A stretch of DNA of 26,193 nt from JBHENW01 sp046261875 (GTDB lineage Bacteria; Acidobacteriota; Thermoanaerobaculia; UBA5066; Gp7-AA6): contig JBHENW010000059.1 in the NCBI GenBank assembly GCA_046261875.1, positions 1-26,193 on the forward strand, read 5' to 3'. Shown piece after piece: positions 8,148 through 15,759 of the stretch. A program made the position numbers and the translations under genes. Under the pieces are notes generated by a model that saw only the letters and a program-made list of their open reading frames with translations, was not told where the DNA came from and made no database searches. How positions within the stretch are numbered: position 1 is the stretch's first letter; each line of letters begins with the position of its first letter.

Positions 8148-10430
8148 ATGCGTCTCACTCGAGTCGGTTTCTGGGTCGCGCTGATCACTGCCGGTATCTC
8201 GGCCAGCGCGGCGGCGCAGTCGGACGGTCGCCTGAGCGGGTCCCGGTCGGGCTACTCATACGTCCGGGAGGCGACCGGCGACGTTTCGGTCATTTCCCGA
8301 TACAACGGCCGGGTCGCGGCGAGACGCAATCTCCCGATCACCGCAGGGGATGAGATCGAAGTTTCCGAAGGCTCTCGCGCGGAGATCTCGCTCGCCGACG
8401 GCAACCTCCTCCACATCGGCGGCGGCACGCGCGCACGCTTCGTCTCCCTTCGGGAGCAGCAGGGAGTGGACGACGAATTCTCCGCGATCGAGCTCGAGGA
8501 GGGTTCGGTCATCCTCACGGCCGTAGGCGCGGACGAAGACGCCCTGCCGCGCATCGATACCGAAGACGCCACGGTGTATTTGAGCGCCGGGGCCCGGGCC
8601 CGCGTCAACGCGGACCGCCGCGGAACGAGCGTCATCGCCCGCGCCGGCCGGATGGAGGTCCGCACGCCCGACGGACGCCACACGCTGCGCTCGGGCGAGT
8701 ACATGATGGTCCCGGGCGAAGAAGAACCGGAGATTGCGCGCGGCTCCTTCTCGCGCGACCGCTTCGACCTCTGGGCGGCGGACCGCATCAGCGCGCTTTA
8801 CGAGACGCCGAGCGCGTCGGCGCGTTACGTGGACGACGAGTACGACAGCGAGGTCGTCGCCCTCGACGGATACGGCGACTGGAATTACAACGAAACCTAC
8901 TCGACCCACGTCTGGAGCCCCCGCGTCTCGGTGGGCTGGACGCCCTACTCCTACGGGTCCTGGTACTACACCCCGATCGGGCTGAGCTGGTGGTCCTACG
9001 ACCCCTGGGGCTGGTACCCGCACCACTACGGCTCCTGGTTCTTCGACACGGGCTGGAACCGCTGGTGCTGGGCCCCGTCTTATGCCTACTCGCCGGCCTG
9101 GGTTTACTGGGCGTACACGCCCTCCTACGTCGGCTGGTGCCCGACGGGCTACTACTCCTTCTATTCGCCCTGGTGGAACAACTACTACCGTCACTGGGGC
9201 TTCTCCCGCCGCGGTGGCGTCCACTTCGCCATTCACGGCAGCTTCTCGACGCGCAACGTCGATTTCCGAGGCTGGAACTTCGTGGGCTCGCGCGACTTCG
9301 GCGTGTCCGCGCGGATGGACGTGATTCCGGGCTCGCGCATCGCCGACCGCATCGGCGACCGCGTGGCCGTCTCTTCGCGGCCCTTCGTCGTGGAAGGGCG
9401 AGGCGCCTCGACGCGCGACGCCATTCGCGATTACGTGCGCGAAGCCCCGCGGGTGATCGAGCGGACGAGCAATCCGGACGCCGGACGCATGGCGCCCGTT
9501 CTCGCCCGGCAGCGCGAGCTGCCCGCCGAGACGCAGCAGGCCCTCCGCGGCCGCGCGGTCGTCGTGGAAGGCAATCGCCTCGGCGGCCCGGGCGTCGCGG
9601 ACGTCGCGCCGCGGGGCGCGATGATCGAGCGGGGACGCACGATGCGCGAGATCAACATGCGCGAGCCGCGCGGCGGCGATGCGCCGGCCCGATCGGCCGA
9701 GAGCACCGCGGTCGAAGGTTCCCCCGGTTCCCGCGGGCGAGTCGCGCGTGAGGTTCCGAATCGCGATGCCCGCTCCACCCGGCCCGAACGGGCCACCGCG
9801 GCGCCTTCCTCCTCGGAGGAGGGCTGGCGCGGACGCGGCCGGAGCGTGCCCGGCGCGCCGGCCAACGAGGCGGGCCGCGAGGCGCGCGAAGATCGTTCGC
9901 AGGCGTCGCCCCGGGCGGTGATTCGCCGCGACCGCGAAGAAGCGCCGCGCCCCTCCCCCGCTCAGGCCGAGCCGGCCCAGCGCGACTGGCGCGGGCGCGG
10001 CCGCGCTTCCGAGGCTCCGGCGGTTCGGGATGCGCCTCGAGAGGCGCCTGCCGATCGGAGCTGGAGGAGCCGCGAAGTCCGAGAAGCTCCGCCGGCGGTC
10101 CGGATCATCGAGGGGGCCGTCCCCGGTCGACGGTCTGCCGAGCCCCGTGAGGCGCCCCATCCGCGCTCGATCGAGCGGCCCTCCGAGAGCCGTTGGGAGC
10201 CGAGACCGGCGATGCGCTCTCGCCAAGCGCCTCCCCCGGCCGAGGTCCGGCGCGGCGAGCCGCCTCCGCGAGTCCGCGAGTCCGCGAGACCGCAACGGGA
10301 TGCTCCATCCCGGCGCTCGGTTGAGCGGGCGCCCGCGCCTCCGCCACCACAGGCCCGTTCGCAGTCTTCCTCGTCGCCCCGGTCGGCGCCCCCCGCGCGC
10401 GACTCGGGCCGCGGAAGAAAAAAGGACTGA
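8148..10430 (+). CDS. Secreted FecR-domain / DUF6600-type envelope protein with Arg-rich tail
   Basis: 760 residues. A signal peptide is visible (hydrophobic 7-22, ...SASAAAQ, cleavage near 24). Residues about 37-190 resemble a FecR domain (GDVSVISRYNG... ITAGDEIEVSEGSRAEISLADGNLLHIGGG). Residues about 244-352 are extremely rich in Trp and Tyr, with repeated GSWYYTPIGLSWWSYDPWGW-like units, the pattern of DUF6600. From about 380 to the end it is low-complexity Arg/Pro/Glu/Ala-rich and probably disordered. ATG 8148 has GGAGG 10 bases upstream and is the only start giving a signal peptide. No anti-sigma membrane helix or TonB partner is nearby, so a FecR-type iron-signalling role is not supported; a periplasmic or surface structural role is a guess. 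Confidence 0.88.
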   Translation: MRLTRVGFWVALITAGISASAAAQSDGRLSGSRSGYSYVREATGDVSVISRYNGRVAARRNLPITAGDEIEVSEGSRAEISLADGNLLHIGGGTRARFVSLREQQGVDDEFSAIELEEGSVILTAVGADEDALPRIDTEDATVYLSAGARARVNADRRGTSVIARAGRMEVRTPDGRHTLRSGEYMMVPGEEEPEIARGSFSRDRFDLWAADRISALYETPSASARYVDDEYDSEVVALDGYGDWNYNETYSTHVWSPRVSVGWTPYSYGSWYYTPIGLSWWSYDPWGWYPHHYGSWFFDTGWNRWCWAPSYAYSPAWVYWAYTPSYVGWCPTGYYSFYSPWWNNYYRHWGFSRRGGVHFAIHGSFSTRNVDFRGWNFVGSRDFGVSARMDVIPGSRIADRIGDRVAVSSRPFVVEGRGASTRDAIRDYVREAPRVIERTSNPDAGRMAPVLARQRELPAETQQALRGRAVVVEGNRLGGPGVADVAPRGAMIERGRTMREINMREPRGGDAPARSAESTAVEGSPGSRGRVAREVPNRDARSTRPERATAAPSSSEEGWRGRGRSVPGAPANEAGREAREDRSQASPRAVIRRDREEAPRPSPAQAEPAQRDWRGRGRASEAPAVRDAPREAPADRSWRSREVREAPPAVRIIEGAVPGRRSAEPREAPHPRSIERPSESRWEPRPAMRSRQAPPPAEVRRGEPPPRVRESARPQRDAPSRRSVERAPAPPPPQARSQSSSSPRSAPPARDSGRGRKKD

Positions 10431-10461
10431 CAGAACTCTCCCGGGATTTCCTCACCCTTTC

Positions 10462-10489
10462 ACGCGCCCGCCCGGGCGCGTCTTTTTTT
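10462..10489 (+). terminator. Rho-independent terminator after the FecR/DUF6600 gene
   Basis: An 8-bp stem ACGCGCCC (10462-10469) / GGGCGCGT (10474-10481), 4-base loop, then C and seven T. It lies 31 bases after the stop codon. Confidence 0.88.
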
Positions 10490-10497
10490 GTGCAAAA

Positions 10498-10521
10498 GGA
10501 GGAGCCGCCCCGGAGGGCGGC
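10498..10521 (-). terminator. Probable terminator of the ABC ATPase operon
   Basis: On the minus strand GCCGCCC (10521-10515), loop TCCG, GGGCGGC (10510-10504), then TCCTTTT. It lies about 70 bases after the ATPase stop and back to back with the plus-strand terminator of the convergent gene. The T-run is short. Confidence 0.55.
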
Positions 10522-10592
10522 GAAGACATCCTCCATCGGAGAAGGGGGTACCTGGCTTTTGGGGCCGTGTGCGGTTTACGAAGTTTCGGGGC

Positions 10593-11306
10593 CTAGACCG
10601 CGGCCGTCCCCATCCGGAGCGCCGGGCGCTCGTTGGGCCCGTCGTCCCGGACCTTGCCGTCGAGCAGGCGCACGATGCGTCGGGCGTGTGCGGCGATGTC
10701 CTCCTCGTGGGTGACGAGGACGATCGTGTTCCCGCGCGCGTTCAGCTGGTCGAAGAGGGCCATGATCTCACTGCCGGTCTGCGAATCGAGGTTTCCCGTC
10801 GGCTCGTCGGCGAGGAGGATGGAAGGGTCGTTGATGAGCGCGCGCGCGATCGCGACGCGCTGGCGCTGGCCTCCCGAGAGCTCGCTCGGATGGTGGTTCG
10901 CCCGATCGGTCAGGCCGACCGCCTCGAGCGCCCGCACGGCGCGATCCCGCCGGTCCTTGCGCGCCAGGCCGGAATAGACGAGCGGCAGCTCGACCTGATG
11001 GAGCGCCGTCGTGCGCGGCAGCAGGTTGAACGTCTGGAAGACGAATCCGATCTCCTGATTGCGGATCGCCGCGAGCTCGTCGTCGGTCATGCGGGCCACC
11101 TCGCGCCCGTTGAGGATGTAGGAGCCCGACGTCGGGGTATCGAGGCAGCCGATGAGGTTCATCAGAGTGGACTTGCCCGAGCCGGACGGCCCCATGATGG
11201 CGACGTACTCCCCCCGCTCGACACCCAGGGTCACCCCGGAGAGGGCGTGCACCTGGGTCTGCCCCATCTGGTAGACCTTCGTGATGTCCCGGATGTCTAT
11301 GAGCAT
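10593..11306 (-). CDS. ABC transporter ATPase, LolD/MacB/FtsE type
   Basis: 237-residue nucleotide-binding subunit. Walker A GPSGSGKST (39-47), Q-loop Gln 91 (GFVFQTFNLLPRTTA), signature LSGGQRQRVAIARAL (143-157), Walker B ILLADEPTGNLD (163-174), H-loop His 200. The FQTFNLLPR and NLDSQTG segments are typical of the MacB/LolD group, which drives lipoprotein release or macrolide/peptide export through FtsX-like permeases. ATG 11306 has GGGAG a few bases upstream. No permease or adaptor is adjacent. Upstream on the same strand are a Yip1-family protein and TolC, so an envelope export role is plausible but the partner is unknown. Confidence 0.93.
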   Translation of the reverse strand: MLIDIRDITKVYQMGQTQVHALSGVTLGVERGEYVAIMGPSGSGKSTLMNLIGCLDTPTSGSYILNGREVARMTDDELAAIRNQEIGFVFQTFNLLPRTTALHQVELPLVYSGLARKDRRDRAVRALEAVGLTDRANHHPSELSGGQRQRVAIARALINDPSILLADEPTGNLDSQTGSEIMALFDQLNARGNTIVLVTHEEDIAAHARRIVRLLDGKVRDDGPNERPALRMGTAAV

Positions 11307-11380
11307 GCGTCTCCCCGAGCGTTCGCCGTTCCCCTTGTTATACGGCCAAGGACTCCCCGGGTTCGAGGGGTTCGGGCGGA

Positions 11381-12112
11381 TCAACCCGTCATGGCGACCC
11401 ATCCGGTCTTGATGAGCACGAAGAGCACCCAGAACGGCACGATGATTCCCGCCGCGCGCCCGCGTGAGACCCGCGAAGCGGCGGCGAATCCGATCACGAG
11501 AAGAGCGAGGACCCAGAGAGAGAAGATGTCGATCGAAGAGAGCAACGAGTGCAGCGCGGGCGAGGCGTCGCGGGCGACGAGGAACCCCAGGTTGGAGCGG
11601 ACCAGATCGGACATCCCGCGCGGGTCGATCTTCTCCCGCTGCGAGATGACGGGTATCGCGAGGAGGGAGCCGAGCACCGCCGGCAGGAAAGAGTGCGCCG
11701 TCACGCCGAGCGCCTGACGGAACCGGAGGTCCCACCCGAAGGCCTTGAAGGCCCCCAGGAAGATCGCCGCGAGGAGGAGGCTGATGGCGGTCGGCGCGAC
11801 GGTTCCCCACACGAATCCGATCCCGCGGCCGATCCGCGACTGCGTCTCGACCATCGACTCCAGCCGCTCTTCGGAGATCTGCTGCCCGCCCTCCTCCATC
11901 CGTTCCCGCAGCATCCCGGCATAGTCGATGCGCGGCATGATGAGCACGGTCAGGATCACGGAGCAGATCGTCCAGAGCACGAGCGGCGCCACCCACGTCG
12001 GGCGTTGCGCGATCGAGTCGAGAGTCCTGACGGGAGAAAAGAAAACGCCCGGGATCCGCGCGAGGGCGGAATCCCGGGGCGGAGCGGACGCCCCCGGCTC
12101 GGGAGCGCTCAC
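11381..12112 (-). CDS. Yip1-family-like multi-pass membrane protein
   Basis: 243 residues. After a short Pro/Ala-rich cytoplasmic start comes IPGVFFSPVRTLDSIAQRP, the segment that precedes the first helix in bacterial YIP1-domain proteins. About five hydrophobic segments follow: LVLWTICSVILTVLIM; GFVWGTVAPTAISLLLAAIF; FLPAVLGSLLAIPVI; FSLWVLALLVIGFAAA; IIVPFWVLFVLIKTGWVA. The stretch between helices 1 and 2 (MLRERMEEGGQQISEERLES) is charged. GTG 12112 overlaps the tolC stop as GTGA; the frame is open upstream but only within tolC. Function in bacteria is not established. It sits between an outer-membrane channel and an ABC ATPase, which hints at an envelope transport complex. Confidence 0.8.
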   Translation of the reverse strand: MSAPEPGASAPPRDSALARIPGVFFSPVRTLDSIAQRPTWVAPLVLWTICSVILTVLIMPRIDYAGMLRERMEEGGQQISEERLESMVETQSRIGRGIGFVWGTVAPTAISLLLAAIFLGAFKAFGWDLRFRQALGVTAHSFLPAVLGSLLAIPVISQREKIDPRGMSDLVRSNLGFLVARDASPALHSLLSSIDIFSLWVLALLVIGFAAASRVSRGRAAGIIVPFWVLFVLIKTGWVAMTG

Positions 12113-13749
12113 GGCTGGTTCTGCCACATCCGGACTTCGGGAACGCCCGGCTCGGGCATGGCGTCGATCCGGATCCCCTTCCACTCGAGGATGTCCGCGA
12201 TCGCGTAGTGGTAGGCGGAGACGGCCTTGCGGTAGATCGCGAGCGCCTGGAGCTCGTTGGTCCGGGCGAGCGAGAGATCGCGCTGGATCTCCGTCACCTG
12301 AAAGGAGGTCGTCATGCCGTTCTCGAACCGCTTGCGCTCGGCGTCCAGGTTGCGCTCCGCCAGCTCCCGCGCCTTCTGCGCCGCGGCGATCGAGCGGCCC
12401 GCCGTCTCGATCGCTCGCGCCGCATCGCGGACCTCGACGAGCACGTTCTGCTCCATGGCGTTCAGGCTGGCCTTCGAAGCTTCCCAGGTGTACTGCGCCT
12501 CGCCCCGCCGGCCGCGGGCACCCCGGTTGAAGATCGGGATCGAGAAGTTCAGACCCACCGACCAGTTGTCGGCGTCCGCGTCGAGTACGTTCTCGAACGA
12601 CTGTCCGAAGCCTTCGCGGACGACGACCTGTCCGGTCTCGTCCCGCTCGACTCCGGCGAGGCCGCTCAAGCCGTACGAGGCGACCAGGTCGAGGTTCGGG
12701 AGGGCCTGGTTCTTATAGAAGTCGTACCGGATCCGCAGAGAGTCGCTCGAGAACGCGGCGGCGCGCAGATCCGGGCGCTGCCGCAGGGCGATCGCCGTCC
12801 CCTCTTCCGCCCGGACCGTCGTCTGCTCTCCGCGGACTTCGTCTATCGGCACGATCGGCACTTCCCACTGCGCCGGATCGAAGTTGAGCAGTCGCTTGAG
12901 GCGATCCTGCGCGTCGCCGATCAAGTCTTCCGCGATGATGATCTCCTGCTCCGCCGTCGCGATCCCGACTTCGGTCTGGACGATGTCGATCGGAGCGAGG
13001 GAGCCGACGTCGATGCGGATCCGGGTGATGCGATTCAGGTCGGCCGCAAGCGCCCTCGACTCGCGCTGAACCTCGAGGTTCCGGAGCGCGTAGACGAGGT
13101 CCCAATAGGCCTGCTCGACGGCGTGGACGACCGTCTGGACGTCGCGGATGAACTCCTGGTACCGGATATCCCGCGTGTTGCGCGCCGTGTAGATGAGCCA
13201 GGTCGTCGCGTCCCACCCGAAGTCGCGCAGCAGCGGCTGGTTCGCCGAGAACGTCAGCCCGCTCGAATACGACGGGTTCACCGAAAAGAACGTGGAGTTC
13301 GTCTCGAATCGGCTCGTCCGGAAGCCGAGACTGAACGTGCCGCCGGTCGGCACGAGCTGCGCGACGTTCGCGGACAAGTCCAGGGTGTCGCGCTCCTCCA
13401 CATCTGCGCCGGCGAGCTGGGAGGCGGAAGGGATCTTCTGGTGAGAGCGGGTCACCGCGGCGCTCGCGAGCGGATCGAAGATTCCCAGTTCGGCGAACAG
13501 CAAAAACCGCGAGGCCTCCGCTTCGTTCACGGAGACGTTCAGGTCCTGGTTGTTGGCGAGGGCGAGCCCAATGGCTTCCGACAGGGAGAGCCGGACCCCG
13601 CCTTCCGCAGCCGCCGGCAGGGGCCGCGCGGTGCGCTGCCCCGGACGCGCGGAGACCGCCGGATAGTCCTGGGCGACGGCTGTCAGGGGACCGAAAACCA
13701 GGGCGAGAGCGGTGGACGCGACCGCCCGACACCGGGGGAACCTCTTCAT
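12109..13749 (-). CDS. TolC-family outer-membrane efflux channel protein
   Basis: 546 residues. Signal peptide MKRFPRCRAVASTALALVFGPLTAVAQ with cleavage after AVA. Two outer-membrane efflux repeats follow: the first begins LSLSEAIGLALANNQDLNVSVNEAEASR (about 54-81), and the second includes ALRQRPDLRAAAF and LNFSIPIFNRGARGRRGEAQY, classic TolC-family segments. Long amphipathic helices (VQTVVHAVEQAYWDLVYALR; ARELAERNLDAERKRFENG) would form the periplasmic tunnel. ATG 13749 has AAGGAG 7 bases upstream. It starts an operon-like set with the Yip1-like gene (GTGA overlap) and the ABC ATPase. Family is secure; substrate unknown. Confidence 0.93.
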   Translation of the reverse strand: MKRFPRCRAVASTALALVFGPLTAVAQDYPAVSARPGQRTARPLPAAAEGGVRLSLSEAIGLALANNQDLNVSVNEAEASRFLLFAELGIFDPLASAAVTRSHQKIPSASQLAGADVEERDTLDLSANVAQLVPTGGTFSLGFRTSRFETNSTFFSVNPSYSSGLTFSANQPLLRDFGWDATTWLIYTARNTRDIRYQEFIRDVQTVVHAVEQAYWDLVYALRNLEVQRESRALAADLNRITRIRIDVGSLAPIDIVQTEVGIATAEQEIIIAEDLIGDAQDRLKRLLNFDPAQWEVPIVPIDEVRGEQTTVRAEEGTAIALRQRPDLRAAAFSSDSLRIRYDFYKNQALPNLDLVASYGLSGLAGVERDETGQVVVREGFGQSFENVLDADADNWSVGLNFSIPIFNRGARGRRGEAQYTWEASKASLNAMEQNVLVEVRDAARAIETAGRSIAAAQKARELAERNLDAERKRFENGMTTSFQVTEIQRDLSLARTNELQALAIYRKAVSAYHYAIADILEWKGIRIDAMPEPGVPEVRMWQNQP

Positions 13750-13861
13750 TCCACTACTCCTTCGTCCCCCCTTCTACGCAGGGGAAGGGGGAAATGTTTC
13801 CGACGGCGCTGGCGGCCGGCGCAAGAATACCCCGGCCTCGAGCCCGCAAAACCGTCCCGGT

Positions 13862-14689
13862 TCAGACGTTTCGCGGAGCCGACGCGTCCGGCTCCGCGAA
13901 GGCGGAGACGAGCGCCGCCGTGTGGGGATGCTGCGGCCGCGTCGCCACGACGTCGGCGGGGCCCTCCTCCACGATGCGGCCCTGGTACATGACCGCGATC
14001 CGATCGGCGATGCGACGCACGACCGCGAGGTCATGCGAGATGAAGAGATAGGAGAGGCCGTGCAGATCCCGGAGATCCAGGAACAGGTTGATGACCTGCG
14101 CGGCGACGGAGACGTCGAGTGCGGAAACGGGCTCGTCGCAGACGAGCAGGCGAGGGCGCGTGGCGAGCGCACGGGCAATCGCGACGCGCTGCCGCTGGCC
14201 TCCGGACAGCTCCCCCGGGAATCGGCCAGCGGTTTCCGGCGCGAGCCCGACCTCGGCGAGCAGTTCCGCCACCCGCGAGAAGATCTCGCGGCCGCCCGCC
14301 AGCCGCTGGATGCGGAGCGGCTCCGCGACCTGATCGCCGCAACGCATCCGCGGATTCAATGAGGTCTGCGGGTCCTGGAAGACGACCTGGACCTCGCGCC
14401 GGCGCTGCCGCAACGCCCGTCCGGACAGCGCCAGCCAGTCCTCGCCATCCAGTCGCATCGTGCCGCGCGTCGGATCTTCCAGCCGCGCGACGAGCCGTCC
14501 CGTCGTAGTCTTACCGCTTCCGGACTCGCCGACGAGACCGAGCACCTCGCCCTTGGCGATGTGGAAGCTCACACCCGCGAGCGCGATCACCTCGCCGTCG
14601 GAGCCGAGAGCCGCGCCGCGGGCCGGATACCGCTTCTCCAGGTCCGAGGCGGAAAAGAGCGCTTCCCCCGAAGGAGAGGCGGCCGTCAT
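13862..14689 (-). CDS. Oligopeptide/dipeptide ABC transporter ATPase (OppF/DppF-like)
   Basis: 275 residues. Walker A GESGSGKT (54-61), VVFQDPQTSLNPRM (102-115; the DPxxSLNPR segment is typical of Opp/Dpp ATPases), signature LSGGQRQRVAIARAL (161-175), Walker B LLVCDEPVSALD (181-192), His 219. The C-terminal Cys-containing extension of the family is missing: it ends shortly after HPHTAALVSAF. ATG 14689 overlaps the oppD stop as ATGA. OppD and OppF would form the heterodimeric motor of a peptide importer. Neither the permeases nor a binding protein is in the window. Confidence 0.93.
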   Translation of the reverse strand: MTAASPSGEALFSASDLEKRYPARGAALGSDGEVIALAGVSFHIAKGEVLGLVGESGSGKTTTGRLVARLEDPTRGTMRLDGEDWLALSGRALRQRRREVQVVFQDPQTSLNPRMRCGDQVAEPLRIQRLAGGREIFSRVAELLAEVGLAPETAGRFPGELSGGQRQRVAIARALATRPRLLVCDEPVSALDVSVAAQVINLFLDLRDLHGLSYLFISHDLAVVRRIADRIAVMYQGRIVEEGPADVVATRPQHPHTAALVSAFAEPDASAPRNV

Positions 14690-15759
14690 GGGACCGACAG
14701 CGGGAGTCCGGCGGAAAGCGGGCGCGGCGAGCCGCGAGCCTCCGGTGACCCGTCAGCCGGCTCGTAAAGGAAGCAGCGAGCCAAAGAGCCCCCGGCGGTC
14801 GGGTAGAGGCCGGGCGGACGCTCGTCGCACGGCGAGAAACGTTCCGGGCACCGCGGAACGAATGCGCAGATCCCGGCGGGGCGCATCGAAAGATCGGGGA
14901 CGATTCCCGGGATCGCGTCGAAGCGCCGGCCGGAACCGCCCCCCTCTCCGAGACGGGGTACGGACCGGAGCAGCCCGCGGGAGTAGGGGTGACGGGGGGA
15001 CCGGAACAGCTCCGGCGTCGCCGCTTCCTCGGCGACCTTTCCCGCATAGAGCACGAGGGCGCGATCGGTGCGCTGCGCCACGATGCCCATGTCGTGCGTG
15101 ATCAGAACGAGAGACAGCCGGCGCTCCGCGCGCAACCGGTCGAGCAGCTCGAGCACTTGCGCGGCGATCGTCGAGTCGAGAGCCGCCGTCGGCTCGTCGG
15201 CGACGAGGACCGCCGGATCGCCGGCGAGAGCGATCGCGATGAAGGCCCGCTGACGCTCTCCGCCGGAGAGCCGATGCGGGTGCGCGCGCAGGACGCGGTC
15301 GGGATCGCGGAACGCCACTTCCACGAGACGCTCCCGGGCAATCTCCATCGCCTCCGCGCGCCGCACGCTCCGGTGGAGCCGGATGGCTTCGAGCAACTGC
15401 GACCCCACGGTGCGCACAGGATCGAGCGCGGCGGCCGGTTCCTGGAAGACCAGTGCGACCTGCCGGCCGCGCACGCGGCCCCATTCCTTCTCCGGGGCGC
15501 CCAGCAGCTCCCGCCCGCGCCACCGGAGGGAGCCGGAGAGCCGCGAACCTTCCGGGGTCAGCGCGAGAAGGGCGCGGCCGAGGAGCGTCTTGCCGCAGCC
15601 GCTCTCGCCGACGACCGCCAGAGCCTCGCCTTCGGCGAGATCGAAATCGATCCCATCCACGGCGGGGCGCCACGACCCCGCGATGGAGATCTCGACGCGC
15701 AGGTCACGGACGGAGAGGATCGGGGCGGGACGCTCGGGGCGAGCGGCTTGCCCGATCAC
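14686..15759 (-). CDS. Oligopeptide/dipeptide ABC transporter ATPase (OppD/DppD-like)
   Basis: 357 residues. Walker A GESGCGKT (51-58), VFQEPAAALDPVRT (104-117), signature LSGGERQRAFIAIAL (164-178), Walker B VLVADEPTAALD (184-195), His 222. The C-terminal oligopeptide-transporter extension is intact and carries four Cys at 298, 304, 311 and 329, the arrangement associated with an iron-sulfur site in some Opp/Dpp ATPases. GTG 15759 overlaps the TPR-gene stop as GTGA and gives the usual N terminus (PILSVRDLRVE). The link to the upstream TPR gene is by this overlap only; no functional tie is known. Confidence 0.93.
   Translation of the reverse strand: MIGQAARPERPAPILSVRDLRVEISIAGSWRPAVDGIDFDLAEGEALAVVGESGCGKTLLGRALLALTPEGSRLSGSLRWRGRELLGAPEKEWGRVRGRQVALVFQEPAAALDPVRTVGSQLLEAIRLHRSVRRAEAMEIARERLVEVAFRDPDRVLRAHPHRLSGGERQRAFIAIALAGDPAVLVADEPTAALDSTIAAQVLELLDRLRAERRLSLVLITHDMGIVAQRTDRALVLYAGKVAEEAATPELFRSPRHPYSRGLLRSVPRLGEGGGSGRRFDAIPGIVPDLSMRPAGICAFVPRCPERFSPCDERPPGLYPTAGGSLARCFLYEPADGSPEARGSPRPLSAGLPLSVP

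Noticed and set aside
8256..10295. Long minus-strand open frame (679 codons) opposite the FecR/DUF6600 gene
   Set aside because: It is a shadow of GC-rich codon use: no domain, Arg/Ala/Gly-rich translation, while the plus strand has a signal peptide, recognisable domains, RBS and terminator.
13750..13861. Terminator or promoter between oppF and tolC
   Set aside because: Only short imperfect GC pairings and a lone TATTCT on the minus strand; no -35 at proper spacing and no T-run, so nothing was annotated.
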